Source: Desulfitobacterium sp050251735 (GTDB taxonomy: Bacteria; Bacillota; Desulfitobacteriia; Desulfitobacteriales; Desulfitobacteriaceae). From it: DNA of 64,000 bases. The notes beneath the pieces were generated by a model. The model was not told where the DNA came from, made no database searches, and saw only the letters and a list, made by a program, of their open reading frames with translations. The DNA lies in the NCBI GenBank assembly GCA_050251735.1, contig JBFWMF010000004.1:1-64000 (forward strand). The letters run 5' to 3'. The translations under genes and the position numbers were made by a program. Positions 53,779 through 60,794 of the stretch are shown piece after piece (position 1 is the stretch's first letter; each line of letters begins with the position of its first letter).

Positions 53779-54243
53779 TCAGGTACCTTGAGTTACATCC
53801 ACCCAATCCGTTGCTACAAGCTCTTCCAATTCCTCTATGGCCAGCTTGACAGCAGCATCAGGAGCACCTGCTGCGGGAAATACTTCCGCATATTGCTTTA
53901 AGGACTCATCTAGATACACGGGAATCGCTTGCTTTAAACCAAAGGGGCAGACTCCTCCGACCGGATGCCCCGTCACTTCCAAAACCTGCTCCAAAGCAGG
54001 CATTTTGGCCTTACCTTTAAAGGTATCTTTAAACTTTCGATTATCGAGCTTTTTATCTCCTGCCATCATTACCATAACAAAGTCATCATTGACTTTTAAA
54101 AGGAGTGATTTTGCAATCTCACCGGGAGTAACCCCCAAAGATTCTGCCGCCTTGGCTACTGTACTAATATCCTCAAACTTCAGGATTGGAAACTCCTTTT
54201 CCTTCCTAAGAAAAAATTCCTTTACTGCCTCAACTGACATCAA
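53779..54243 (-). CDS. ybaK: YbaK/EbsC family aminoacyl-tRNA deacylase
   Basis: A 154-residue protein of the YbaK/ProX editing superfamily. EIAKSLLLKVNDDFVMVMMA near 42-61 contains the conserved Lys, and the substrate-loop motif HPVGGVCPFGLKQAIPVYLD lies near 93-112. Such enzymes hydrolyse mischarged tRNA, typically Cys-tRNA(Pro) or Ala-tRNA(Pro). Position 1 or 2 may be the start, since two ATGs are adjacent. It is monocistronic, between terminators. Confidence 0.88.
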   Translation of the reverse strand: MMSVEAVKEFFLRKEKEFPILKFEDISTVAKAAESLGVTPGEIAKSLLLKVNDDFVMVMMAGDKKLDNRKFKDTFKGKAKMPALEQVLEVTGHPVGGVCPFGLKQAIPVYLDESLKQYAEVFPAAGAPDAAVKLAIEELEELVATDWVDVTQGT

Positions 54244-54280
54244 ATAACCTCCAAATTAACAAAGACTTTCAGATAGTGCA

Positions 54281-54313
54281 AAGACCTGACTGCATAATGC
54301 AATCAGGTCTTTT
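54281..54313. terminator. Terminator downstream of yqeY
   Basis: Arms aagacctga and tcaggtctt, extended by ctgca/tgcaa in the loop region. The plus strand has TTTTT directly after the stem, and the minus strand ends in a shorter T tract. Confidence 0.75.
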
Positions 54314-54317
54314 TGAG

Positions 54318-54770
54318 CTAAGATCCTAGAAGTTCACGCACGATCTGGTTAACCAGTTTGCCGTCAGCGCGTCCTTTTGTCTTCGGAGTGATTTTGCCCA
54401 TCACCTTGCCGAGATCCTTCGGTCCTTGAGCACCGACTTCGGCAATAGTTTCTTGAGCTAACTGGCGTATCTCCCCTTCAGAAAGCTGCTGAGGAAGGTA
54501 ACCCATGAGTACGGAGATTTCCTCTTCCAGGGCCTTCACAGTATCGGGGCGATTCGCCTTAGAAAACTCTTCCATCGAATCACGACGCATTTTCACTTCT
54601 CTAGCTAAGACTTCGATGACTTGGTCATCGGAAAATTCAATTCTCTTATCTATTTCAGCATTTTTAATGGCAGCCCGAGCCATACGGATGACGGAAAGTC
54701 TAACCTTCCCCTCCTCTTTGGCCTTCATGGCAACCTTCATATCCTCAACGAGGCGATCTTTAAGGGACAA
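54318..54770 (-). CDS. yqeY: GatB/YqeY domain protein
   Basis: A 150-residue protein with the helical YqeY domain shared with the C-terminus of GatB. The family pattern includes RLVEDMKVAMKAKEEGKVRL near 5-24, EVKMRRDSMEEFSKANR near 74-90 and the tail KTKGRADGKLVNQIVRELL near 130-148. It may bind tRNA; its physiological role is not established. The start is TTG with AAGGAG ten bases upstream. It lies 14 bases after rpsU, the usual pairing in Firmicutes. Confidence 0.93.
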   Translation of the reverse strand: MSLKDRLVEDMKVAMKAKEEGKVRLSVIRMARAAIKNAEIDKRIEFSDDQVIEVLAREVKMRRDSMEEFSKANRPDTVKALEEEISVLMGYLPQQLSEGEIRQLAQETIAEVGAQGPKDLGKVMGKITPKTKGRADGKLVNQIVRELLGS

Positions 54771-54784
54771 TTCAGTGCAACTCC

Positions 54785-54961
54785 TTACTTGAACTTACGT
54801 TTACGGGCGGCTTCAGACTTTTTCTTACGCTTTACACTAGGCTTTTCATAAGCCTCATGCTTGCGAGCTTCTGATAATACGCCTGAACGCTGACAAGTGC
54901 GCTTGAACCGGCGGAGTGCGCTATCTAGGGATTCGTTTTTACCGACTTTAATTTCGCTCAT
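54785..54961 (-). CDS. rpsU: 30S ribosomal protein S21
   Basis: A 58-residue basic protein, MSEIKVGKNESLDSALRR at the start and a Lys/Arg-rich C-terminus (KPSVKRKKKSEAARKRKFK). FKRTCQRSGVLSEARKHE at 19-36 is the S21 signature. It is short enough to be missed by ORF filters of 60 residues. A GGAGGG ribosome-binding site and a consensus sigma-A promoter at 55008-55036 precede it; yqeY follows in the same transcript. Confidence 0.96.
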   Translation of the reverse strand: MSEIKVGKNESLDSALRRFKRTCQRSGVLSEARKHEAYEKPSVKRKKKSEAARKRKFK

Positions 54962-55007
54962 TATCTTATCCCTCCCTCCACTGGATCATGTACAGATATA
55001 CTAGATT

Positions 55008-55036
55008 ATTATAATAGATGTGGCGGAGTGAGTCAA
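55008..55036 (-). promoter_or_regulatory. Sigma-A promoter of rpsU-yqeY
   Basis: TTGACT (55031-55036) and TATAAT (55008-55013) on the minus strand, separated by 17 bp, about 47 bases upstream of the rpsU start. Confidence 0.88.
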
Positions 55037-55107
55037 GTTCTTGACAAACATCCTTTGGAACTTATTGGTCATCTATAAGGATTTTATTTGGTTCTTCGGC
55101 GTTATCT

Positions 55108-55452
55108 TCAACAAACATGAATACCCAACCGTTTTCCGCCAATTAAATGGAAATGCAAATGCTTCACGACTTGACCACCATCATCACCACAATTGTTAAC
55201 TAAACGATAACCTGAATCAGCTATCCCTAATTCTTTGGCTAGTTGTGTGGCGACGATGACAAGGTGCCCAACTAGAGCTTCATCCTCTGGGTTAAGATCA
55301 TTTAAGCTTTCACTATGTTTCTTAGGGATGATCAAAACATGTACTGGCGCTACAGGATTAATATCCTTAATGGCCAACACGCGTTCATCCTCATAGACCA
55401 CTTCACTGGGGATCTCCCTATTTATGATTTTGCAAAAGATGCAGTCTGACAT
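55108..55452 (-). CDS. HIT family nucleotide hydrolase/transferase (HinT-like)
   Basis: A 114-residue histidine-triad protein. The HxHxHxx motif is KHLHFHLIGG near 98-107, and CIFCKIINREIPSEVVYED at 4-22 opens the protein. VLIIPKKHSESLNDL near 39-53 is typical of the HinT/PKCI branch, which hydrolyses aminoacyl- and other AMP phosphoramidates. CxxC at the N-terminus plus later His residues may bind zinc. It lies between mtaB and rpsU. Confidence 0.94.
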   Translation of the reverse strand: MSDCIFCKIINREIPSEVVYEDERVLAIKDINPVAPVHVLIIPKKHSESLNDLNPEDEALVGHLVIVATQLAKELGIADSGYRLVNNCGDDGGQVVKHLHFHLIGGKRLGIHVC

Positions 55453-55497
55453 AAAAACCCTCCTGTATGTTTATATGCAATAAGCGTTTCCCATGTG

Positions 55498-56862
55498 CTA
55501 ATGCAATCTTAGGTAGCTTTCTTCGAGCACACATTCAACTAGTTCGCCACTTTCCCAAGGTTTCCCTTCTCGGGGCGGCAGATGTACTTGGAGATAATTT
55601 CTCGTATGACCTGTGGCTACTCCCTCAGGATCAACCCATTCAACAAGAACTTCAACGGTCTGCCCTAAAAATTTGCGGATATATTCTTCCTGACTTTCCT
55701 TAGCGACCTTCATAAGAGCCTTGACTCGTTGTTCCTTGACCTTATTAGGGAGCTGATCGGGATACTTTGCAGCAGGGGTTCCTTTACGCATGGAATAGGG
55801 AAAGATATGGGCTCCGGAAAAACCACAAGAACGAACGGTTTCTATAGATTCTTGGAAGTTCTCTTCCGTCTCCCCAGGAAAACCGACAATCACGTCGGTC
55901 GTCACCGCAATACCCGGCAAGAGACCATTTAAACGGTGAATCAGCTCTTTGAATTCACTTACGGTGTATGGCCTTTTCATACGAGTTAAAACGTCATCAC
56001 TACCGCATTGAAGAGGAATATGAAGATGCGGACACACCGCTGGCGTACTCATGATGATTTCTATTAACTCCGGTGTAAATTCCATCGGTTCAATAGAGCT
56101 CAAGCGCAAACGATGCAAGCCTTCGACCTTTGCAATCCCTTTTACTAACCGAGCAAGATTCCAATCATCACCGAGATCTTCACCATAGGATCCAGTATGA
56201 ATACCGGTTAAAACAATTTCTTTATAACCTGCAGCTACGAGCTTCTCCGCTTCAGCGACGGCATTTTCGGGAATACGACTTCTTACGGGGCCGCGAGCAT
56301 AGGGAATGATGCAATAGGTACAAAACTTATTACATCCTTCTTGGATTTTTAAGGTTGCCCGTGTTCTGCTTTCTTCTTCAATTAAGGGCAGTTCCTCGAA
56401 TTCCTTAGCATCCCAGATAGTGTGCACGCTACTTTTGGGCTGCTGCTCCCGCCGCACTATGTCGATCCACTCCAGGATCTTCCCTCGATCTTGAGTGCCT
56501 AAGACCAGATCCACACCCTCGATATCGAGAATCTCTCCCGGTGCTGTCTGAGCATAACAACCCATAACGACCACAAAGGCATCCGGGTGAGCCTTGACCA
56601 TACGCCGGATGATTTGACGCGACTTAGCATCGCCTGTATTGGTTACCGTGCAAGTATTGACGACCACTACATCAGCCTTCTCAGTGGTCGGCACTACATT
56701 GTAGCCATTATTTCTAAAGAGCTGCCCTAGGGCCTCGCTCTCGGTCTGATTGACTTTACACCCGAGGGTAACGAAACAAACCCCAGGGGTCCGTGGATCT
56801 AAGCTGTCGCCGCTGGGTTCGGATATGGACGACGGACTTGTTTGCTGTAGTGTATCTGGCAT
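55498..56862 (-). CDS. mtaB: tRNA (t6A37) methylthiotransferase MtaB
   Basis: A 454-residue radical-SAM enzyme that converts t6A to ms2t6A at position 37 of ANN-decoding tRNAs. The N-terminal UPF0004 domain has FVTLGCKVNQTESEAL near 29-44, NTCTVTN near 69 and GCYAQT near 101, giving one FeS cluster. The radical-SAM motif is EGCNKFCTYCIIPYARG near 173-189. A TRAM domain ends the protein. An N-terminal extension of about 25 residues rich in Ser and Pro is unusual. It is separated from rsmE by the 740-bp repeat element, which interrupts the normal tight rsmE-mtaB order. Confidence 0.95.
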   Translation of the reverse strand: MPDTLQQTSPSSISEPSGDSLDPRTPGVCFVTLGCKVNQTESEALGQLFRNNGYNVVPTTEKADVVVVNTCTVTNTGDAKSRQIIRRMVKAHPDAFVVVMGCYAQTAPGEILDIEGVDLVLGTQDRGKILEWIDIVRREQQPKSSVHTIWDAKEFEELPLIEEESRTRATLKIQEGCNKFCTYCIIPYARGPVRSRIPENAVAEAEKLVAAGYKEIVLTGIHTGSYGEDLGDDWNLARLVKGIAKVEGLHRLRLSSIEPMEFTPELIEIIMSTPAVCPHLHIPLQCGSDDVLTRMKRPYTVSEFKELIHRLNGLLPGIAVTTDVIVGFPGETEENFQESIETVRSCGFSGAHIFPYSMRKGTPAAKYPDQLPNKVKEQRVKALMKVAKESQEEYIRKFLGQTVEVLVEWVDPEGVATGHTRNYLQVHLPPREGKPWESGELVECVLEESYLRLH

Positions 56863-56915
56863 TGGGGCACCCCCGTTTTGGAATTAATGATTGATTGAAA
56901 GATGTTGTAGAAGAT

Positions 56916-57655
56916 TCTCCAGGATTTTGCTTTACGCGTTCACTCTGTAAGCTACGCGCACCCGTTCTAACGCTCAAGCACCCCGCTCCGTCGGGACGCC
57001 GGCTAAATCGGCTCCTGCCTCGTAGCCGGTTGGAAACGTCCTGTTTCCAACCCGACTCCGCTGCGCGCTTTTCGCGAAGAACGGGTAGCTGCTCGCTTAG
57101 AAGCCGTTCTCTGCTGTAAATCAAAATCTTTGGGTTGTTTCTGAAGATTTGCTTGAGCTTAATTCCCGTGTTCAACAAGGATTGTTACCTCGTCTCTATC
57201 CTATCCCCTGTCAATACTAACTTTCAATGACCCGATAGCGTAGCTTCTCACACAATAGTGAACGATTTTAGCGGAGGGGCTGTCAAACGAACGAGGATTT
57301 CGAAGGGAAGCGGCGCCGCCGGTTCACATGCAGATAGCAGAAGGGTTTGGCAACGAAAGTGTCCGGTGGACATTTTCGCCGAGGCGGAATCCACAGATGA
57401 TGCCTACCCGCCGAGGGTTCTCCCTTGAAATCAAGTGAGCTTGCCCCGGAGCTACTGAGTACGTGAGACTCCGATGAAGAAAGCCTCCGGTGACGAAACC
57501 ATCCAGTGAATGGTTTCGCCCAAGCCGCCCTGCTACAAACATGAACTTAGCGGCGCAGGTTGGTTTCAGGAGCTGACGCCCGAAGGTCCAATGTGTGAGA
57601 AGCTACACGACCCCAATTCGTTAAAACATGCTGAGGTAAAGCAAAATCCTGGAGA
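56916..57655. repeat. 740-bp non-coding element with perfect 20-bp terminal inverted repeats
   Basis: The sequence TCTCCAGGATTTTGCTTTAC at 56916-56935 recurs as its exact reverse complement at 57636-57655. Between them the DNA is more GC-rich than the surroundings and full of hairpins. One example is ggttggaaac/gtttccaacc at 57028-57052, and there is a pair of 9-base complements acccgttct (56960-56968) and agaacgggt (57078-57086). No protein family is recognisable in any frame. No clear target-site duplication is visible. It sits between rsmE and mtaB, both read on the minus strand. It looks like a non-autonomous mobile repeat or an RNA-coding element. This assignment is inference. Confidence 0.72.
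57240..57606 (-). ncRNA. Candidate structured RNA module closed by a perfect 15-bp stem
   Basis: GTAGCTTCTCACACA (57240-57254) and its exact reverse complement (57592-57606) bracket 337 bases with many local hairpins. One is at 57494-57518 (cgaaaccat/atggtttcg) and another of the same style at 57354-57378 (cgaaagtgtcc/ggacattttcg). A further stem has ggcgg/ccgcc (57383-57412), and ccggag (57446-57451) pairs with ctccgg (57485-57490). The nesting resembles a multi-branched RNA more than a coding region. It fits no class I know (not RNase P, tmRNA, 6S, a T-box or a group II intron domain). Strand is uncertain; minus agrees with flanking transcription. Confidence 0.5.
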
Positions 57656-57688
57656 CAATGACAACGCAAAGGCCCAAAAAGCTGATGC

Positions 57689-58426
57689 TCACCCCAAATC
57701 TCCGCAGTAGCCCAACACCAGCGTTAGCGTCGCAATGGCTGCTGTCTCTGCTCGCAGAATGCGGGGTCCTAGGGATACACTTTGCGCCTGAAGGTTTTCT
57801 TGGGCCCAGAGGACTTCAGATTCCTCGAAGCCCCCTTCCGGTCCAATTAAGATGGCTATCGGTTCTTGAGGGTTGAACTCCTTTAGTACCGTTTGAAGCG
57901 TCTTTGTCTTTTCATTTTCATAGGGTATGATCCATTGAGTAGTCACAGGGAGCAAGTCCTTTAGCTCTTTCCAGTCGGTGACCGAATAGATTTTAGGTTC
58001 GCGAACCCGATGGGATTGCTTCGCCGCTTCGCCACAGATCTTCTGCCAGCGTTCTACGCGGTCTTTTGCTTTGCTTCCCTCCAGCTTCATCACGGCACGC
58101 TTAGTGCGCAAGGGAATCAGGCCAGCCATTCCTAACTCTGTTCCTTTTTGAATGACCCACTCCATTTTTTCGCCTTTTGAGAGACCAGCAACTAAGTAAG
58201 CTTGTGTCCGAGCTTCAACTTCCGGATAGTCCTGTTCCAGGATACCACAGGTGACACTATGTTCCCCAATTGCGTTGATGATCGCTTTATACTCCGCTCC
58301 AGAGTTATCAAAGCCAATAATTTCATCACCGGGAGTAAGCCGCAAAACCCGAACCAGATGATCTCGTTCCGGACCCTGAAGCCAGAATACATTCCGGCCT
58401 AATTCTGATATTTTAAAGCGATGCAT
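57689..58426 (-). CDS. rsmE: 16S rRNA (uracil-1498-N3)-methyltransferase
   Basis: A 245-residue SPOUT methyltransferase. An N-terminal PUA-like domain begins MHRFKISELGR. The C-terminal knot is marked by ILIGPEGGFEESE near 192-204 and SLGPRILRAETAAIATL near 217-233, the SAM-binding loops of RsmE. The start at 58426 has GAGGTGG upstream and gives the canonical N-terminus; an 18-codon longer reading overlaps prmA further. It overlaps prmA by 14 bases and normally would be followed closely by mtaB. Confidence 0.95.
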   Translation of the reverse strand: MHRFKISELGRNVFWLQGPERDHLVRVLRLTPGDEIIGFDNSGAEYKAIINAIGEHSVTCGILEQDYPEVEARTQAYLVAGLSKGEKMEWVIQKGTELGMAGLIPLRTKRAVMKLEGSKAKDRVERWQKICGEAAKQSHRVREPKIYSVTDWKELKDLLPVTTQWIIPYENEKTKTLQTVLKEFNPQEPIAILIGPEGGFEESEVLWAQENLQAQSVSLGPRILRAETAAIATLTLVLGYCGDLG

Positions 58427-59354
58427 GATGTTGCCACCTCGCTCGTAGGAGCACCCATCCAGAATCTTCTCTCTTTTCAACGATTTCTAAACCATGCGCG
58501 CGCATCCCTTCTTCCACATCAAGAGAGCGATGTTCGATGATGCCCGAAGCCATAAACTCACCATCGTCTTTGAGAATCCGCTTTAAGTCCGGTAAAAGTA
58601 TCAAGATGACATCGGCAATAATATTGGCGACGACTAAATCTGCTTTCCCCGTTAACACTGAGCCTAGATCTCCCTTTTGGACCCTGACCTGATTTGTTAC
58701 TTGATTGAGTTCCACATTTTCTTGGGCTACTTTTACAGCCACTGAGTCTAAATCGATAGCCTCCACCTGGGCACCAAGTTTAGCCGCGGCGATGGCCAAG
58801 ATTCCCGAACCTGTACCTAGGTCGAACACTCGCATCCGGGGATCAACAATATCTTCTAAAGCCTTAAGACATAGGGAAGTCGTAGCATGGGTTCCGGTGC
58901 CAAAGGCCATACCGGGATCCAGCTCGAGAATTATATCTGTGGGAGTTGGGATTACCTCTTCCCAAGTGGGCTTAATTAAAAAGCGTTGGCCGATCCGGGT
59001 CGGCTTAAAGTATGCCTTCCAAGATGTGGCCCAGTCCTCCTCTTGGACTGTCAAGCCTTTTACTTGGAGAACCCAGTCCGGAAAGTTCCTGAGCAATTCC
59101 TTCAGACCTTCATCAAGCTGCTGGAGTTTGGCTTGAAGCTCTTCATCTTCACAGATATAGCCTTTTACCACAGAAGTTCCTGTTAAAGTCACTTCCCCGA
59201 AATCATGGTAATCCCAAGTCCCTGACTCCACATAGCTCCTCAAAAGCTCCGGATCTTCAACGCTCACCCCGGGACAGCCGAGTTGATAAAAAAGATCGGC
59301 AACAGCTTCCTCACCCGCCGATGAAACAGTTACCGCAATTTCTCGCCAATTCAT
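58413..59354 (-). CDS. prmA: Ribosomal protein L11 methyltransferase
   Basis: A 313-residue SAM-dependent methyltransferase that trimethylates L11. The N-terminal substrate-binding domain (about 1-110) is followed by the Rossmann fold. Its signatures are DPGMAFGTGTHATTSLCL near 146-163, MRVFDLGTGSGILAIAAAKL near 173-192 and DLVVANIIADVILIL near 238-252. The NxxA-type motif and the position after dnaJ match the Firmicute heat-shock cluster. It is coupled to rsmE by a 14-base overlap. Confidence 0.95.
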   Translation of the reverse strand: MNWREIAVTVSSAGEEAVADLFYQLGCPGVSVEDPELLRSYVESGTWDYHDFGEVTLTGTSVVKGYICEDEELQAKLQQLDEGLKELLRNFPDWVLQVKGLTVQEEDWATSWKAYFKPTRIGQRFLIKPTWEEVIPTPTDIILELDPGMAFGTGTHATTSLCLKALEDIVDPRMRVFDLGTGSGILAIAAAKLGAQVEAIDLDSVAVKVAQENVELNQVTNQVRVQKGDLGSVLTGKADLVVANIIADVILILLPDLKRILKDDGEFMASGIIEHRSLDVEEGMRAHGLEIVEKREDSGWVLLRARWQHHASL

Positions 59355-59450
59355 GCTTCAGACTCCCCTTTAATCTGCGCTACCCCTTCCTCTTTAAAGA
59401 GCTAGTGCACTTTGATAATAACCTTTTTCTGCACCTTAAATATGAATAGC

Positions 59451-59510
59451 GGGACCTGACCCCTTGATACACTTGATTCACCATCAAAGTGAAAACTGGG
59501 ACCTGTCCCC
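59451..59510. repeat. Pair of GGGACCTG-W-CCCC motifs downstream of dnaJ
   Basis: GGGACCTGACCCC (59451-59463) and GGGACCTGTCCCC (59498-59510) flank an imperfect inverted repeat cacttgat/atcaaagtg. The 13-mers are near-palindromic. They lie in the 166-base gap between dnaJ and prmA and may act as a weak terminator or be a REP-like remnant. Confidence 0.5.
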
Positions 59511-59520
59511 ATTTCACATT

Positions 59521-60645
59521 TTACAAATCTATGGCATCGCGAATGTTGTCTTTAACCTTCTCAAAAAAAGACTTCTTACCCATTTGCTGTTGATCGCTGG
59601 TGACATCACCAAATTCACGAAGCAATTCCTTTTGACGATCGGTGAGCTTAGTCGGGGTAGCCACGACGACCTTCACATGTTGATCCCCTCGTCCGTTGCC
59701 ACGGCGATAAGGGATACCATGTCCTCGGAGGCGGAAAATAGTGCCCGTTTGAGTCCCTTCGGGTACTTTCATCTTGACCTTTCCATCCAAGGTCGGAATA
59801 TCGATTTCTGATCCTAATGCAGCTTGAACAAAGGTTATCGGCATCTCACAATAAACATCGTTTCCTTCTCTTTCAAAGAACTTATGGGGTTTGACATTTA
59901 AAACTACATAAAGATCCCCTGCCGGGCCACCGCGTAGTCCTGCTTCCCCGCTGCCGCTAAAACGAAGATTAAGACCATCCTCTGAGCCAGCCGGAACATT
60001 GACTTTAATGGTTTTGACTTGGCGAGTGGTGCCTTTACCGTTACACTCTTTGCAAGGGGAGGTAATAAATTGTCCCGAGCCATTGCAGGTTGGACAAGTT
60101 TTGGCTGTTTGTATCGCGCCAAAGGGAGTTCGTTGCGTAGCTTTGACCTGCCCCGTTCCATGACATTGACTACAAGTGGTCGGATGAGTCCCGGGAGCTG
60201 CACCAGAACCTTGACATTCTGTACAGGTCTCTTGGCGTGGAACTTGAATCTCCTTTTCAATACCGAAGGCTGCTTCTTCGAAGGCGATCGTCAAATCATA
60301 ACGCAGATCGTTTCCTCGAGTGGGACCATTACGACGCTGACCGCCGCCACCACCGCCAAAGAACATATCAAAGATATCGCCAAACCCACCAAAATCCGCA
60401 CCGCCAAAACCAGCTTGGTTCGGATCAAAGGCGGCATGGCCCATCTGATCATATTTAGCTCGTTTTTCTGAATCACTTAGGACATCATAGGCTTCGGTCG
60501 CCTCTTTGAACTTGTCTTCCGCCGCCTTATCCCCAGGGTTCACATCCGGATGATATTTGCGGGCTAGTTTTCGATAGGCCTTTTTAACTTCTTGCTCATC
60601 CGCGCTCTTAGAGACTCCAAGCACTTCATAATAATCGCGTTTCAT
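59521..60645 (-). CDS. dnaJ: Chaperone protein DnaJ
   Basis: A 374-residue type I Hsp40. The J domain begins KRDYYEVLGVSKSADEQEVK, with the HPD motif near 33-35. A Gly/Phe-rich linker (FGGADFGGFGDIFDMFFGGG, about 81-100) follows. Four zinc-binding CxxCxGxG repeats, CTECQGSG, CSQCHGTG, CPTCNGSG and CKECNGKG, lie near 146-206, and C-terminal substrate-binding domains follow. The start at 60645 has GGAGG five bases upstream; 13 codons further upstream are open but not conserved. It stimulates DnaK, encoded 150 bases upstream. Confidence 0.97.
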   Translation of the reverse strand: MKRDYYEVLGVSKSADEQEVKKAYRKLARKYHPDVNPGDKAAEDKFKEATEAYDVLSDSEKRAKYDQMGHAAFDPNQAGFGGADFGGFGDIFDMFFGGGGGGQRRNGPTRGNDLRYDLTIAFEEAAFGIEKEIQVPRQETCTECQGSGAAPGTHPTTCSQCHGTGQVKATQRTPFGAIQTAKTCPTCNGSGQFITSPCKECNGKGTTRQVKTIKVNVPAGSEDGLNLRFSGSGEAGLRGGPAGDLYVVLNVKPHKFFEREGNDVYCEMPITFVQAALGSEIDIPTLDGKVKMKVPEGTQTGTIFRLRGHGIPYRRGNGRGDQHVKVVVATPTKLTDRQKELLREFGDVTSDQQQMGKKSFFEKVKDNIRDAIDL

Positions 60646-60702
60646 TGTTTCCTCCATCACTCCTAATTCACCCTCCGAAGCCATCCGTCTTTAGCACATG
60701 AT

Positions 60703-60734
60703 GATTGGGCACAGGGAAAACCCTGTACCCAATC
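60703..60734 (-). terminator. Hairpin between dnaK and dnaJ
   Basis: Arms gattgggcacaggg and ccctgtacccaatc pair over 14 bp (one G-U on the minus-strand RNA) around an AAAA/TTTT loop. There is no T tract after it on the minus strand, so it is more likely a processing or partial attenuation signal that lowers dnaJ relative to dnaK than a full terminator. Confidence 0.6.
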
Positions 60735-60794
60735 TCCTTTTCCTTGATTCCTCAACTTAGCACCTGCAGTATCCATAGCTTAGCTTTTCTGTGC

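Noticed and set aside
56756..57178. 140-residue minus-strand ORF overlapping the start of mtaB
   Set aside because: It is Arg-rich with no recognisable domain and runs through the inverted repeat and hairpins of the 740-bp element; the frame is probably open because of GC content.
57240..57606. A retron msr-msd or a group II intron
   Set aside because: The end-to-end inverted repeat is retron-like, but there is no reverse transcriptase gene nearby and no group II domain V sequence.
57324..57710. Short ORFs on both strands inside the structured module
   Set aside because: They lie over predicted stems, have no ribosome-binding sites and no family similarity that I can recognise.
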